Source: Streptomyces sp. 130 (GTDB lineage: Bacteria > Actinomycetota > Actinomycetes > Streptomycetales > Streptomycetaceae). Taken from it: a DNA stretch of 64,000 nt. The translations under genes and the position numbers were made by a program. Location of the stretch: assembly GCF_007096885.1 (NCBI RefSeq), contig NZ_VJNO01000034.1, positions 1 to 64,000 on the forward strand. The letters are read 5' to 3'. This document shows positions 26,012 through 34,628 of the stretch, piece by piece. Position 1 is the stretch's first letter; each line of letters starts with the position of its first letter. The notes under the pieces are model-generated. The model saw only the letters and a list, made by a program, of their open reading frames with translations, was not told where the DNA came from and searched no databases.

Positions 26012-27306
26012 GCCTTGGCTCCGTACTCGTCGAGGTCGTCGGTGCGGTAGCCCGTCGCCTCGCCGGCCTCGAAGCCGGGGCGGGGCGAACCGACAAGCGC
26101 GTGGTACTTGCTGAAGATCCGGTCGGCCTCCGCGAGCGGGAGAACCTCCTCGATGTCCGTCAGGGGAGCGCCCCCGGTGCGCTCGGCGACCATGCGGCGG
26201 ATGACCTCGTAGCCCTCGCCGCGCATGTTCATCACGATCCGGTTGACGTTCTCGCGGCGGGCCGCGTCGTACGCGACGAAGGCCGCGTGCGGATCGTCCG
26301 GGGTCTCGGCGAGCCTGTCCACGATGACGCGGGCGTCGAGCATGGCCTGGGTGATGCCGTTGCCGCCGCGCGGGTACATCGCGTGGGCGGCGTCGCCGAG
26401 CAGGACGACCCGGCCGTCGACCCAGTTGTCCAGCGGGTCATGGCGGATCAGCGGGAAGAGGTAGACCTCGCGGGCCTCGCGCAACATCTTCCGGACGTCG
26501 AGGAAGGGCAGGTCGACGGTGTCGAAGAGCGGGATGACCTCGCTGATGTCGCCGACCTGGTTCCAGTCCTCGATGGTCTCCTCGCCGTTGGTCTCGGCGA
26601 CCCAGTTGACCAGGGTCCTGCCGGTGCCCTCGAAATCGTCGGCGATGGGATAGACGATCATCGAGGCGATGTTGGGGTCGCCGATGTGCAGGATCGTGTG
26701 ACCGTTGCGGAAGGGTTCCATCACCGTGGTGCCGCGCCACATCGTGATGCCGGAGAAGTGCGGCTCGGACAGGCCGGGGAACATCTGCTTGCGGATGGCG
26801 GACTTGATGCCGTCGCAGGCGATGACCGCGGCATGGCGCACCTGCTCCGTGCGGCCGTCGTCGTACCGGAGGTCCAGCGTCACGCCGGTGTCGTCCTGCG
26901 CGTAGCCGGTGACGCCGGTGCCGAGGCGGATCGCGTCCGCGCCGAGCCGGTCGAGCGCGGCCCTGTAGAACAGCATCTGCAGGGTGCCGCGGTGCACGAA
27001 GCGCTGCTCGTGCAGGTAGCCCATGTGCACGCCGCACTTCTCGGCGTAGATCTCCTGGCCGAAGTGGTTGTAGAAGATCGAGTCCTCCGCGTCTACGGAG
27101 ATCGCGCGGAACTCCTCCAGCAGACCGAGGTCGTCGATCTCGGCCGTGCCGACCGTCTTGATGTCGACGCCGACGCCGAGCGGCTTGAGCTCGGGCACGA
27201 CCTCGTAGACGACCGGGCGGAAGCCCTTCTGGTGCATGCGGAGTGCGGTGAGCAGGCCGGCCGGTCCGGCGCCGATGATCGCGATGTCGAGATCGGTGGT
27301 GGTCAT
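26008..27306 (-). CDS. FAD-dependent monooxygenase of the catabolic operon
   Basis: A 432-aa class A flavoprotein monooxygenase. It has the dinucleotide motif GAGPAGLLTA, a DG motif near residue 175 (ACDGIKSAIRKQ) and GDAAHAMYPRGGNGITQAMLDA near 305-325. The protein is longer than the copy at 21008 and only distantly related. Flavoproteins of this family hydroxylate phenols and anilines, and some also open heteroaromatic rings without a dioxygenase, as in vitamin B6 breakdown. No dioxygenase gene is visible here, so the second mode deserves thought. ATG 27306 lies 37 bp after the dienelactone hydrolase stop. Confidence 0.9.
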   Translation of the reverse strand: MTTTDLDIAIIGAGPAGLLTALRMHQKGFRPVVYEVVPELKPLGVGVDIKTVGTAEIDDLGLLEEFRAISVDAEDSIFYNHFGQEIYAEKCGVHMGYLHEQRFVHRGTLQMLFYRAALDRLGADAIRLGTGVTGYAQDDTGVTLDLRYDDGRTEQVRHAAVIACDGIKSAIRKQMFPGLSEPHFSGITMWRGTTVMEPFRNGHTILHIGDPNIASMIVYPIADDFEGTGRTLVNWVAETNGEETIEDWNQVGDISEVIPLFDTVDLPFLDVRKMLREAREVYLFPLIRHDPLDNWVDGRVVLLGDAAHAMYPRGGNGITQAMLDARVIVDRLAETPDDPHAAFVAYDAARRENVNRIVMNMRGEGYEVIRRMVAERTGGAPLTDIEEVLPLAEADRIFSKYHALVGSPRPGFEAGEATGYRTDDLDEYGAKA

Positions 27307-27343
27307 GTCGTTGTCCTCGTCGTCTGAGGCGATGGGTGGGCGG

Positions 27344-28090
27344 TCAGGAGGCCGGAGCGGAGAGCTCGGCGAGGAAGCCGGTGGTGGCCGCCCAGGCGCG
27401 TGCGGCGCTGCGCGGGTTGTGGGCGAACACCTCGGGATCGGGGGAGGCGACGGCCTTCGCGCTGGTGAAGGCGTGGGTGGTGCCGCTGCAGAGGTGGAAC
27501 TGGTGGTCGAGGCCGGCGCCGCTGAGGTGTTTCTCGAGCTGCTCGCGCATGCCAGGCGTCGCCATCGGGTCGTCGGCGCCGATCATCAGCAGCACGGAGC
27601 CCGATCCCGGGGTGCTCCAGTCCTGCTCGAGCAGGTCGAGTCCGGGGTGCACCGCGGCGACACCGGCGACGTCCGCCCCGGTGCGCAGGTACTCGAGCGC
27701 CGAGGAGCCACCGAAGCAGTAACCGAGGAGGGCCAGGGGCCGGCCGGTGAACTCCGGCTGCGCGTCGAGCGCCGCGTGGGCGGCGGCGATACGCCCCAGC
27801 CACCGGTCGCGGTCCCGGGCCATGGCACCGATCAGCGGCCCGATCTCGGCGGCCGAGGACGGTGTGGCGCGCTCGCCCCACACGTCGGCCAGGAACACCG
27901 GATGACCGGCCTCGGCGAGCCGCGCCGCGTGGCCGGTCATCTCCTCGCCGAGGCCGAAAGCGTCGTGGATGAGCAGGACCGCGGCGGCGGAGGTGTCGGC
28001 GGCCGCTCCGCCCCGGGGCGGCACGACCAGACCGCGCATGCGGGTGCCTTCGTGCTGGTACTCGACGTCGCGGCCGGCTGCCTGCGTCAC
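27344..28090 (-). CDS. Dienelactone hydrolase family protein
   Basis: A 248-aa alpha/beta hydrolase of the dienelactone hydrolase type, first gene of the minus-strand operon. The nucleophile motif GYCFGGSS has the family's cysteine; the acid is in MIGADDPMA and the histidine in SGTTHAFTS. The family opens lactones formed during aromatic breakdown. GTG 28090 is chosen because AGGCAGGG precedes it; ATG 28117 and 28129 are in frame but lack a ribosome-binding site. A promoter with an internal operator dyad lies at 28144-28172. Confidence 0.88.
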   Translation of the reverse strand: MTQAAGRDVEYQHEGTRMRGLVVPPRGGAAADTSAAAVLLIHDAFGLGEEMTGHAARLAEAGHPVFLADVWGERATPSSAAEIGPLIGAMARDRDRWLGRIAAAHAALDAQPEFTGRPLALLGYCFGGSSALEYLRTGADVAGVAAVHPGLDLLEQDWSTPGSGSVLLMIGADDPMATPGMREQLEKHLSGAGLDHQFHLCSGTTHAFTSAKAVASPDPEVFAHNPRSAARAWAATTGFLAELSAPAS

Positions 28091-28126
28091 GGTTCCCTGC
28101 CTTTCTGTGTGGGACATGGCGTGCGC

Positions 28127-28135
28127 CACACGATT
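28127..28135. promoter_or_regulatory. CACACGATT operator half-site, left
   Basis: The same 9-mer as at 28229-28237, in the leader of the minus-strand operon. It matches the ACACGAT core of the dyad at 28155-28167. Confidence 0.45.
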
Positions 28136-28143
28136 GATCAGGA

Positions 28144-28172
28144 ACCGTAGAGGAGATCGTGTACGATTTCAA
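28144..28172 (-). promoter_or_regulatory. Promoter of minus-strand catabolic operon with operator in the spacer
   Basis: On the minus strand TTGAAA (28167-28172) and TACGGT (28144-28149) are 17 bp apart, a good -35/-10 pair. The dyad ATCGT-GT-ACGAT (28156-28167) fills the spacer, so a bound regulator would block RNA polymerase. The 11-mer GATCGTGTACG at 28155-28165 recurs inverted at 35311-35321. Confidence 0.6.
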
Positions 28173-28196
28173 CCACGATTTATGATGCAGCGGGTC

Positions 28197-28237
28197 TTGC
28201 GTTGCAGGTGATTCTGTATATGGTTTCGCACACGATT
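28197..28237 (+). promoter_or_regulatory. Promoter and operator half-site before ABC importer operon
   Basis: TTGCGT (28197) and TATGGT (28219) are spaced 16 bp. CACACGATT at 28229-28237 overlaps the expected transcription start and repeats the site at 28127. The patch is unusually AT-rich for the window. Confidence 0.5.
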
Positions 28238-28290
28238 CGGAACAGTCCGGCACCCCACCCGCACGCACCAGCCAGGGAGCGCCCGATCCC

Positions 28291-29337
28291 ATGTCCAAGA
28301 CGCCCACGGCCGCCGCCCGGCCGACCAGCGACGTGACGTCGCCGCCCGCACGGACCTCCACCCCTGCCGCCCTTGTGAAGCGCAGTGGCGGCGTAGCCTG
28401 GTTCGCCTCCCGCTTCGCCGTCATCGGCGTCTGGATCGCGCTCGCGGTCCTTTTCTCGGCCCTCCGCCCCGACACGTTCATGACGTCGGGCAGCCTCAAA
28501 GTGATCTTCGGCAGTCAGAACCAGTCGGCGCTCGTCTTCCTGACCGCCGCCCTGCTCTGCACGATCATCGTCGGCGAGTTCGTCGACATGTCCGTCGCCT
28601 CCAACTTCGGACTCGCCGCCATCATGCTGACGATCCTCCACGTCAACCACGGGTGGAACGTGTGGGCGGCGGTGCTCGCCGCACTCGTCCTGTCCACCGC
28701 GGTGGGTGCCGTGAACGGCTGGCTCGTGGTCAAGGTCGGCGTCAACACCATCGTGGTGACACTCGGCATGGGGACCTTCCTTCTCGGAATCGCGCTGTGG
28801 GTCTCCGACCTGATGCCGGTCAGCGGCCTCCCCTCGGATTTCAAGGACATCGCGCTCCAGCCCGTCGCCGGCCTTCCGATCAGCTTCTTCTACGGGCTCG
28901 CGCTCATGCTCGGGTTCGCCTACGTCCTGCACTTCACACCGCTGGGCCGCACCATGCGCTTCGTCGGTGAGAGCCGCGAGGTCAGCCGGCTGGCCGGAGT
29001 GCGCGTGGCCCGGCTCCGGGTCGCGGCCTTCACGACCGCGGGCCTCATCGCCGGCCTGGGCGGCGTGCTCTCCGCCGCGGCCACCGGCGGCTTCGACCCC
29101 AACGTGTCGCAGAGCTACCTGCTGCCGATCTTCGCGGCGGCCTTCCTCGGCACGGCGATCCTGCAACCGGGGCGGTTCAACCCGATCGGCACCCTCATCG
29201 CCGTCTTCTTCCTGGCGACCGGCGTGCTCGGTCTCCAGCTCCTGGGCGCGACCTCATGGGTCACCAGCGTCTTCTACGGCGGCGTGCTCGTCGTCGCCGT
29301 CACCCTCTCGACCGTACTGCGCAGCCGCTCGCGCTGA
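28291..29337 (+). CDS. ABC transporter permease, ribose (RbsC) type
   Basis: A 348-aa inner-membrane permease with about nine to ten hydrophobic segments. It belongs to the branched-chain/ribose permease family: ALLCTIIVGEFVDMSVASNFGLAA and VNGWLVVKVGVNTIVVTLGM match the conserved core, and AAAFLGTAILQPGRFNPIGT is the typical late loop. A Ser/Thr/Pro-rich cytoplasmic tail precedes the first helix. It is the first gene of the plus-strand operon, followed by the binding protein and ATPase. The C-terminal RSRSR falls inside a short duplicated DNA segment (29323-29402). Confidence 0.92.
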   Translation: MSKTPTAAARPTSDVTSPPARTSTPAALVKRSGGVAWFASRFAVIGVWIALAVLFSALRPDTFMTSGSLKVIFGSQNQSALVFLTAALLCTIIVGEFVDMSVASNFGLAAIMLTILHVNHGWNVWAAVLAALVLSTAVGAVNGWLVVKVGVNTIVVTLGMGTFLLGIALWVSDLMPVSGLPSDFKDIALQPVAGLPISFFYGLALMLGFAYVLHFTPLGRTMRFVGESREVSRLAGVRVARLRVAAFTTAGLIAGLGGVLSAAATGGFDPNVSQSYLLPIFAAAFLGTAILQPGRFNPIGTLIAVFFLATGVLGLQLLGATSWVTSVFYGGVLVVAVTLSTVLRSRSR

Positions 29338-29402
29338 TCACCGGCCGCTCGTCCTCCCGGACCAGCCGCTCGCGCTGATCACCCCGCTCGCACTCCCGGA
29401 CC
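29323..29402. repeat. Direct repeat of about 40 bp spanning permease stop codon
   Basis: The segment beginning AGCCGCTCGCGCTGATCACC occurs at 29323 and again at 29364, with a third partial copy (AGCCGCTCGC) at 29403. The first copy contains the permease stop codon, so the gap to the binding-protein gene appears to have grown by tandem duplication. Confidence 0.8.
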
Positions 29403-29450
29403 AGCCGCTCGCCCCCGCCGTGTCACTCTCAGCAACCAACGGAGTTCGCC

Positions 29451-30614
29451 ATGAGACCCGCACGTCCCACCACCTGTCGACGCCCCCGCACCTGGGCCGC
29501 AGTCGCGGGCATCGCTCTCCTCGCCGGTTCCCTCGCCGCCTGCGGCGGTGACACGGAGGACACAGAGTCCGCCGGAGCCGACGGCTCGGCCTCCGCGGTC
29601 GGCGACAAGCTGGCCGCGGCGATGAAGCCGCTGGACGCCTACCCCGTCCCGGCCGAGAAGCTCGACAACGTCGACTCCGTCGCCGGAAAGACGCTCTTCT
29701 ACATCCCGATCACCAAACAAGCGCCGATGTTCACCACCACCGAGAAGGCCCTCGCGGTCGCCGCCAAGGCCGTGGGGCTGCGCCTGCAGGTCTGCGACGG
29801 CAAGGGAACACCGACCGACATCGGCGGCTGCATCAACCAGGCGACGGACGCCGCAGCAGCGGCCATCATCGCGGACGCCATCCCGTACGCCCTGGCGGCC
29901 AACGGCTTCGACGCCGCGCAGAAGGCCGGCGTCCCGGTCGTCATCAGCAACCAGGTGCCCGACCCGGCCCACCCGGAGTCCAAGACGCTCACCTGGGTGC
30001 CGGTCCCCGGCAGCGAGCAGCAGACCCGCCTCTTCGACTGGATCGCCTCGGACGCCAAGGGCAAGGCCCACATCCTGGTCAACCAGAGCTCCGACGGCCA
30101 GTCGCCCGCCGCTTACGTCGCCGACGGCAAGGCCGCGCTGGAGAAGACCTGCCCCGAGTGCAAACTGACGGTCAACAAGGTCACGTCCTCCAACTTCGCG
30201 CTCGTCCCCTCCTCGACCAGCGCCGTGCTGCTGAAGGACCCCACCATCACCTACGTCGACGCGCAGTTCGAGCAGTACCTGCAGCCGACCCAGGGCGGCG
30301 TCCAGCAGACGTCGCGCACGGACATCAAGGTCGTCACCGGCTCCGCCTCCCTCGGCGGCCTGAAGGCCGTCAAATCCGGTTCGCTGTCGGCCGCCACCGC
30401 CCAGGCCGCGGCCTTCCAGGGCTGGGTCGATACCGACGCGGCGCTGCGCCTGATCCTCGGCAGGCCGGTGCCGGAGTACACCATCCCGACCCGTTTGTTC
30501 ACGAAGGAGGGCATCGGCGACGTCAAGCTGACCGAGGACGCCGAGCTCTCCGGCGAGTGGTTCGGCCCGGCCACCTTCACCGATGAATTCAAGAAGCTGT
30601 GGGGCGTCGCGTGA
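29451..30614 (+). CDS. ABC transporter substrate-binding lipoprotein
   Basis: A 387-aa periplasmic-binding-protein type 1 (ribose/LacI-like) lipoprotein. The signal peptide ends in a lipobox, SLAACGG, so the protein is anchored outside the membrane. The type 1 fold is seen in TLFYIPITKQAPMF, then AAAAIIADAIPYALAANGFDAA and GVPVVISNQV. Two cysteines in KTCPECK are unusual for the family. ATG 29451 is after a short duplicated spacer. It delivers the ligand to the adjacent permease. The ligand is unknown, but the linked enzymes suggest an aromatic or heterocyclic compound rather than a sugar. Confidence 0.92.
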   Translation: MRPARPTTCRRPRTWAAVAGIALLAGSLAACGGDTEDTESAGADGSASAVGDKLAAAMKPLDAYPVPAEKLDNVDSVAGKTLFYIPITKQAPMFTTTEKALAVAAKAVGLRLQVCDGKGTPTDIGGCINQATDAAAAAIIADAIPYALAANGFDAAQKAGVPVVISNQVPDPAHPESKTLTWVPVPGSEQQTRLFDWIASDAKGKAHILVNQSSDGQSPAAYVADGKAALEKTCPECKLTVNKVTSSNFALVPSSTSAVLLKDPTITYVDAQFEQYLQPTQGGVQQTSRTDIKVVTGSASLGGLKAVKSGSLSAATAQAAAFQGWVDTDAALRLILGRPVPEYTIPTRLFTKEGIGDVKLTEDAELSGEWFGPATFTDEFKKLWGVA

Positions 30615-32227
30615 GCGGGCACCCCGAGCCGGCCCCGGCGGGAGCGACCGGTCTCCCGCCGGCGCCCCGGCTCGCGGTCGAGGGGGTCAACATGACCTTC
30701 GGCAGCGCCACGGTGCTGCACGACGTCGCCATGGACGTGCGTCCCGGCGAGATCCACGCTCTCATCGGGCAGAACGGCTCGGGCAAATCCACCCTCGCCA
30801 AGATCCTCACCGGCCTGTACCGCCCCGACCCGGGCAGCCGTGTCACGGTCGACGGCGTCGACCTGCGGCTCCCGGTGCGGCCCGACGAGGCGCGTGCCGC
30901 GGGGGTCGCGGTCGTGCACCAGAACTTCGGACTGGTGCCGGACGCCACCGTGCTGGAGAACACCCGGCTCGGCCGGTTCAAGGGCTCGCGCTTCCTGCGC
31001 CGGATCGACTGGAAGGCCGAGGCCGCCGCGACGGAGGCCGTCTTCGAACGGCTCGGCCCGCGCCACATCCCGCTCGACGTCAAGGTCGCGGACCTGCACG
31101 AGGACGAGAAGGCGGTCGTCGCGATCGCCCGTGCCGTGCAGGACCTCGAGGACGGACGCGGCATCGTCGTCTTCGACGAGTCGACGCGCGCCCTCGGACG
31201 CAAGTCGCTCGAGCGCTTCTTCGCCCTGCTCGACCGCATCGTCGCCACCGGCACCTCGGCCCTGCTCATCACGCACCGACTGGAGGAGGTCGTGGAGGCC
31301 GCCGACCGGGTCACCGTGCTCCGCGACGGCCGGATCGTCGTGGCCGGCCGGGAGGTCGAGGGCATGACGAAGTCGGACCTCGCCCACCTCATGCTCGGGC
31401 GGGAGGTCGAAGGCCTGGAGCACCGCACGGCGGCCGACGTCCCGGCGGACGCCGCCCCCGTCGTGGTCGACGGCCTCACGGGACGCAGCGTGCGCGGGCT
31501 GTCCCTGCGCATCCGGCCCGGCGAGGTCGTCGGCGTCACGGGACTCAGCGGGGCGGGCCACGAGGACGTCCCCTACCTGATCAGCGGTGTCAGCAAGGCG
31601 GAAGGCGGCACCGTGACCCTGCCCGCGGGGCAGGTCGAGCTCAGCAGCCTGTCGCCGGCCTCGGCGATCGAGCGCGGCATCGCCCTCGTCCCGGAGGGCC
31701 GTGAGTCGGCCGGTCTCGTCGGCGGGATGACCGTGACGGAGAACATCTCGTTCCCGCAGACCTGCACCGCGAAGACCTCCGGCAAGCTGCGGCCGCTGCG
31801 CAGCGGGGCCGAGAAACGACTCGCCATGGACTGGATCGAGCGCCTCGACGTGCGACCCCCGTGGCCGCACGCCGTCCTGGAGAACATGAGCGGAGGCAAT
31901 CAGCAGAAGGTCCTCCTGGCCAAGTGGCTCGCGACCGACCCGGCGCTGCTGGTGCTCCACGAGCCGACCCAAGCCGTCGACGTGGGCGCGCGCAAGACCA
32001 TCGTCGAGGCGGTCCGCGGGGCCGCCCGTGAGGGCCGCGCCGTCCTCGTCGCCAGCTCCGACGAGAACGAGCTCGCGCTGCTGTGCGACCGCGTCCTCGT
32101 CTTCAGCGACGGTGCCGTCGAGCGTGAGCTCACGGGTGAGTTCACGCCGCACGACATCGTCCGGAACATCTACACCGACAGCTCGCGCACCAAGCTGCGC
32201 GAGCGCAGTCCACAAGGAGTGTCATGA
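30611..32227 (+). CDS. ABC transporter ATPase, RbsA-type double domain
   Basis: A 538-aa ATPase with two nucleotide-binding domains. Domain 1 has Walker A GQNGSGKST, but its signature region reads LHEDEKAVVAIARAV and its Walker B FDESTRAL. Domain 2 has a degenerate Walker A (GLSGAGHED), a good signature MSGGNQQK and Walker B LVLHEPTQAVD. Such complementary degeneration is typical of sugar-type importers. GTG 30611 overlaps the binding-protein stop by 4 bp. The stop overlaps the next ATG (32224) in the same way, tying transport to the amidohydrolase. Confidence 0.92.
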   Translation: MSGHPEPAPAGATGLPPAPRLAVEGVNMTFGSATVLHDVAMDVRPGEIHALIGQNGSGKSTLAKILTGLYRPDPGSRVTVDGVDLRLPVRPDEARAAGVAVVHQNFGLVPDATVLENTRLGRFKGSRFLRRIDWKAEAAATEAVFERLGPRHIPLDVKVADLHEDEKAVVAIARAVQDLEDGRGIVVFDESTRALGRKSLERFFALLDRIVATGTSALLITHRLEEVVEAADRVTVLRDGRIVVAGREVEGMTKSDLAHLMLGREVEGLEHRTAADVPADAAPVVVDGLTGRSVRGLSLRIRPGEVVGVTGLSGAGHEDVPYLISGVSKAEGGTVTLPAGQVELSSLSPASAIERGIALVPEGRESAGLVGGMTVTENISFPQTCTAKTSGKLRPLRSGAEKRLAMDWIERLDVRPPWPHAVLENMSGGNQQKVLLAKWLATDPALLVLHEPTQAVDVGARKTIVEAVRGAAREGRAVLVASSDENELALLCDRVLVFSDGAVERELTGEFTPHDIVRNIYTDSSRTKLRERSPQGVS

Positions 32228-33270
32228 CCGTCGTCGACATCAACATCCACCACCTGCCCGAGGACCTCTTCACCAACGAGAAGATCCTCAACGGCTTCCT
32301 CAACAGCGCTCCGCGCGGCTTCGGCGAGATCGCCGGCGTCATCACCATGGAGGACGGCAAGAAGCAACTGGTCCTGGAGAAGCCGAAGGGCTACCCCAAC
32401 CTCAACTACGTCGAGGGCGACTACTCGACCGAGGCGAAGCTGAAGGCGATGGACGACGCCGGCGTCGACTACGGCATCATGCGCGTCCCTGTCTGGCAGG
32501 AGTGGCTGGACCTGGAGACCTGCAAGGCGGTCAACGACAACGCCGCCAAGATCGTCGCCGAGTCCAACGGCCGGCTCTTCTCCACCGCCTGCCTCCCGCC
32601 GTGGGGCGGCAAGGAGAACATCCACGAGCTCGAGCGCTGCCTCGACAACGGCGCCGTGGGCGTCCAGCTCGCCTGCCACTACGGCCGGCTCTACCTCGAC
32701 GACGACGCCTTCAAGCCCTACCTCAAGGTGCTGAACGACAAGAAGGTCCCGGTCATCGTCCACCACACGCCGCTGCCGGTGGAGTGGCAGTCGGTCATCG
32801 ACTACCAGAACTTCCGCCGCGAGTACGGCCGCATCATGGACCAGGCCATCGCGGTCGGCCGCGAGCTGTTCAGCGGCATGTTCGAGGAGTTCCCCGACCT
32901 CAAGTTCATCCACACGATGCTCGGCGGCAACTGGTTCGGGGTCACGGATCTGCTCACCCCGCACGCCCCCAAGGCCGGCGAGGCGATGCAGCGCCTGTCG
33001 ACGTCCGGCGGCGAGAAGATCAAGCAGTACCTCGAGAACAACATCTTCTTCGACCTCACCCACCCGCACTCCTGGGGCAAGATCCAGGTCGAGGCGGCAC
33101 TGAAGATCAACGGCGCCGACCACTACATGTTCGGCTCCTCGTTTCCCGTCTTCCGCTCCTGGATGAGCCAGGGAGTCGAGTTCGTCAGGAACGAGCTGGA
33201 GATCAGCGACTCCGACCGCGAGGCCGTGCTGTACGGCAACGCGAAGAAGATGTTCAACCTCCCGATCTGA
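32224..33270 (+). CDS. Amidohydrolase-2 family protein with altered metal motifs
   Basis: A 348-aa member of the amidohydrolase family that contains ACMSD-like decarboxylases and lignin-pathway hydratases. The expected N-terminal D/ExHxH reads DINIHH, so the first metal histidine appears to be Asn. VPVIVHHTP and FIHTMLGGNW supply the later histidines. The usual Asp in the C-terminal G(S/T)DxP motif is replaced in FGSSFPV by Ser. It may therefore bind metal differently or none. ATG 32224 overlaps the ATPase stop. It is probably a decarboxylase, lactonase or hydratase of the pathway; the substrate is unknown. Confidence 0.82.
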   Translation: MTVVDINIHHLPEDLFTNEKILNGFLNSAPRGFGEIAGVITMEDGKKQLVLEKPKGYPNLNYVEGDYSTEAKLKAMDDAGVDYGIMRVPVWQEWLDLETCKAVNDNAAKIVAESNGRLFSTACLPPWGGKENIHELERCLDNGAVGVQLACHYGRLYLDDDAFKPYLKVLNDKKVPVIVHHTPLPVEWQSVIDYQNFRREYGRIMDQAIAVGRELFSGMFEEFPDLKFIHTMLGGNWFGVTDLLTPHAPKAGEAMQRLSTSGGEKIKQYLENNIFFDLTHPHSWGKIQVEAALKINGADHYMFGSSFPVFRSWMSQGVEFVRNELEISDSDREAVLYGNAKKMFNLPI

Positions 33271-33296
33271 CCCGCACGCCGAGCAGAGTGAGACCG

Positions 33297-34616
33297 ATGA
33301 GCGCCCTACCCGACGAGGACATCGACGGATTCTTCACGACCTCCCGCACGACGGGCCGTGAGGAGTCGGTCGAGCTCAGCGACGACAGTTACCGCACCTT
33401 CCTGCCCGACCTCCACGACCCCAAGCTCACCGAGGTCCGCGGGATGGCCTACGAGGAGTTCGCCCAGAACCGCTACCAGGCGCCCTTCCTGCGCGACCTC
33501 CTCGCCTACTGGGACGGCCTCTACCGGGAGCCGTTCGTCGGTATCACCTCCGACGGCACGGTGCGCGAGGGGCTCTACGCCCTGCCGCCCACCGTGCCGT
33601 CGGACACCGGGAACGCGCCTTCCGAGGCCGCCGTCCGCTTCCTCGGGATGCTCACCCCCGGTGAGCTGGACGCGGTGCGCCACGACATCGACGCACCGCA
33701 GTGGCGGGCCTGGAGCAACCCCGAGTTCGTGGTGTACCGCGTGGGACTGAGGATGGAGGTGCTGACCGACGACAAGAAGTCGGCGATCCACGACGTCCTG
33801 CGCACATCACTGAGCCCCGAGGGTTACGCCCGGGTCTCGGGCGCGATGGAGCTCAACGGCTACCTCGGCGAACTGGTCGGCCTGCCCACCGTCATGAACC
33901 GGCACAGCTACTGGTTCTCCGTCTTCGGCGACCCGTCGGCGGGCACGGGGGGCGAGCCGTGGGGCTGGCAGCTCTTCGGCCACCACGTGGCCCTCAACTT
34001 CGTCTCCGTGGGGGGCCGGCACGTCATCGCACCGGTCTTCCTCGGAGCCGAGCCCGCGCTCACGGACGACGGCAGTCACGAGCCGCTCTTCGCGGAGCGG
34101 GAACGGCTCGCCCTCGAACTGGCAGGGTCCCTCACGGCCGCGCAGCGCGCCCGGGCCGTCGTCTTCGCTTCCGTACTCGACCCGGCCATGCCGGAGGGAC
34201 GACTGCACCCCGCCGACGAACGGCACGTCGCGGGCGCGTTCCGCGACAACCGGGTGATCCCGTACGAGGGCATCCCGGCGGCCGAGCTCGACGACGCCCA
34301 GCGCGACCTGCTCCGCCGGATCGTCGCCGACTGCCTGCTCCTGCTGGTCGAGGGCCAGCGCGAGCTCGCGCTGGCCGAGTACGACGCGCACGCGGACCAG
34401 ACGTGGTGTTCCTGGTACGGCGCCACGGACGGCTCCCAGCCGTTCTACTTCCGGGTGCACAGCCCGGTGCTGATCGCCGAGTTCGACGACCACGCCGGGG
34501 TGTGGCTGGACAACAAGCTGCCTGCCCGGTTCCACGTGCACACGACGCTGAGGCACCCCAACGGCAACGACTACGCCAAGGCCCTCATCGCCCGGTGGCG
34601 CGAGCGGGGCGAGTGA
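33297..34616 (+). CDS. DUF3500 family protein (second copy)
   Basis: A 439-aa DUF3500 protein. The signature is YWFSVFGDPSAGTGGEPWG, then FGHHVALNFVSV (residues about 203-240). The C-terminus has the family's typical FYFRVHSPVLIAEFDDHAG, HVHTTLRHPNGNDYAKAL. This end is closer to the family norm than that of the first copy (23080-24288), so the two are probably not redundant. ATG 33297 lies 26 bp after the amidohydrolase stop. It ends the plus-strand operon and converges on the GntR gene with only 12 bp between. No reaction is known to me. Confidence 0.85.
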   Translation: MSALPDEDIDGFFTTSRTTGREESVELSDDSYRTFLPDLHDPKLTEVRGMAYEEFAQNRYQAPFLRDLLAYWDGLYREPFVGITSDGTVREGLYALPPTVPSDTGNAPSEAAVRFLGMLTPGELDAVRHDIDAPQWRAWSNPEFVVYRVGLRMEVLTDDKKSAIHDVLRTSLSPEGYARVSGAMELNGYLGELVGLPTVMNRHSYWFSVFGDPSAGTGGEPWGWQLFGHHVALNFVSVGGRHVIAPVFLGAEPALTDDGSHEPLFAERERLALELAGSLTAAQRARAVVFASVLDPAMPEGRLHPADERHVAGAFRDNRVIPYEGIPAAELDDAQRDLLRRIVADCLLLLVEGQRELALAEYDAHADQTWCSWYGATDGSQPFYFRVHSPVLIAEFDDHAGVWLDNKLPARFHVHTTLRHPNGNDYAKALIARWRERGE

Positions 34617-34628
34617 ACCGTGCTCCGT

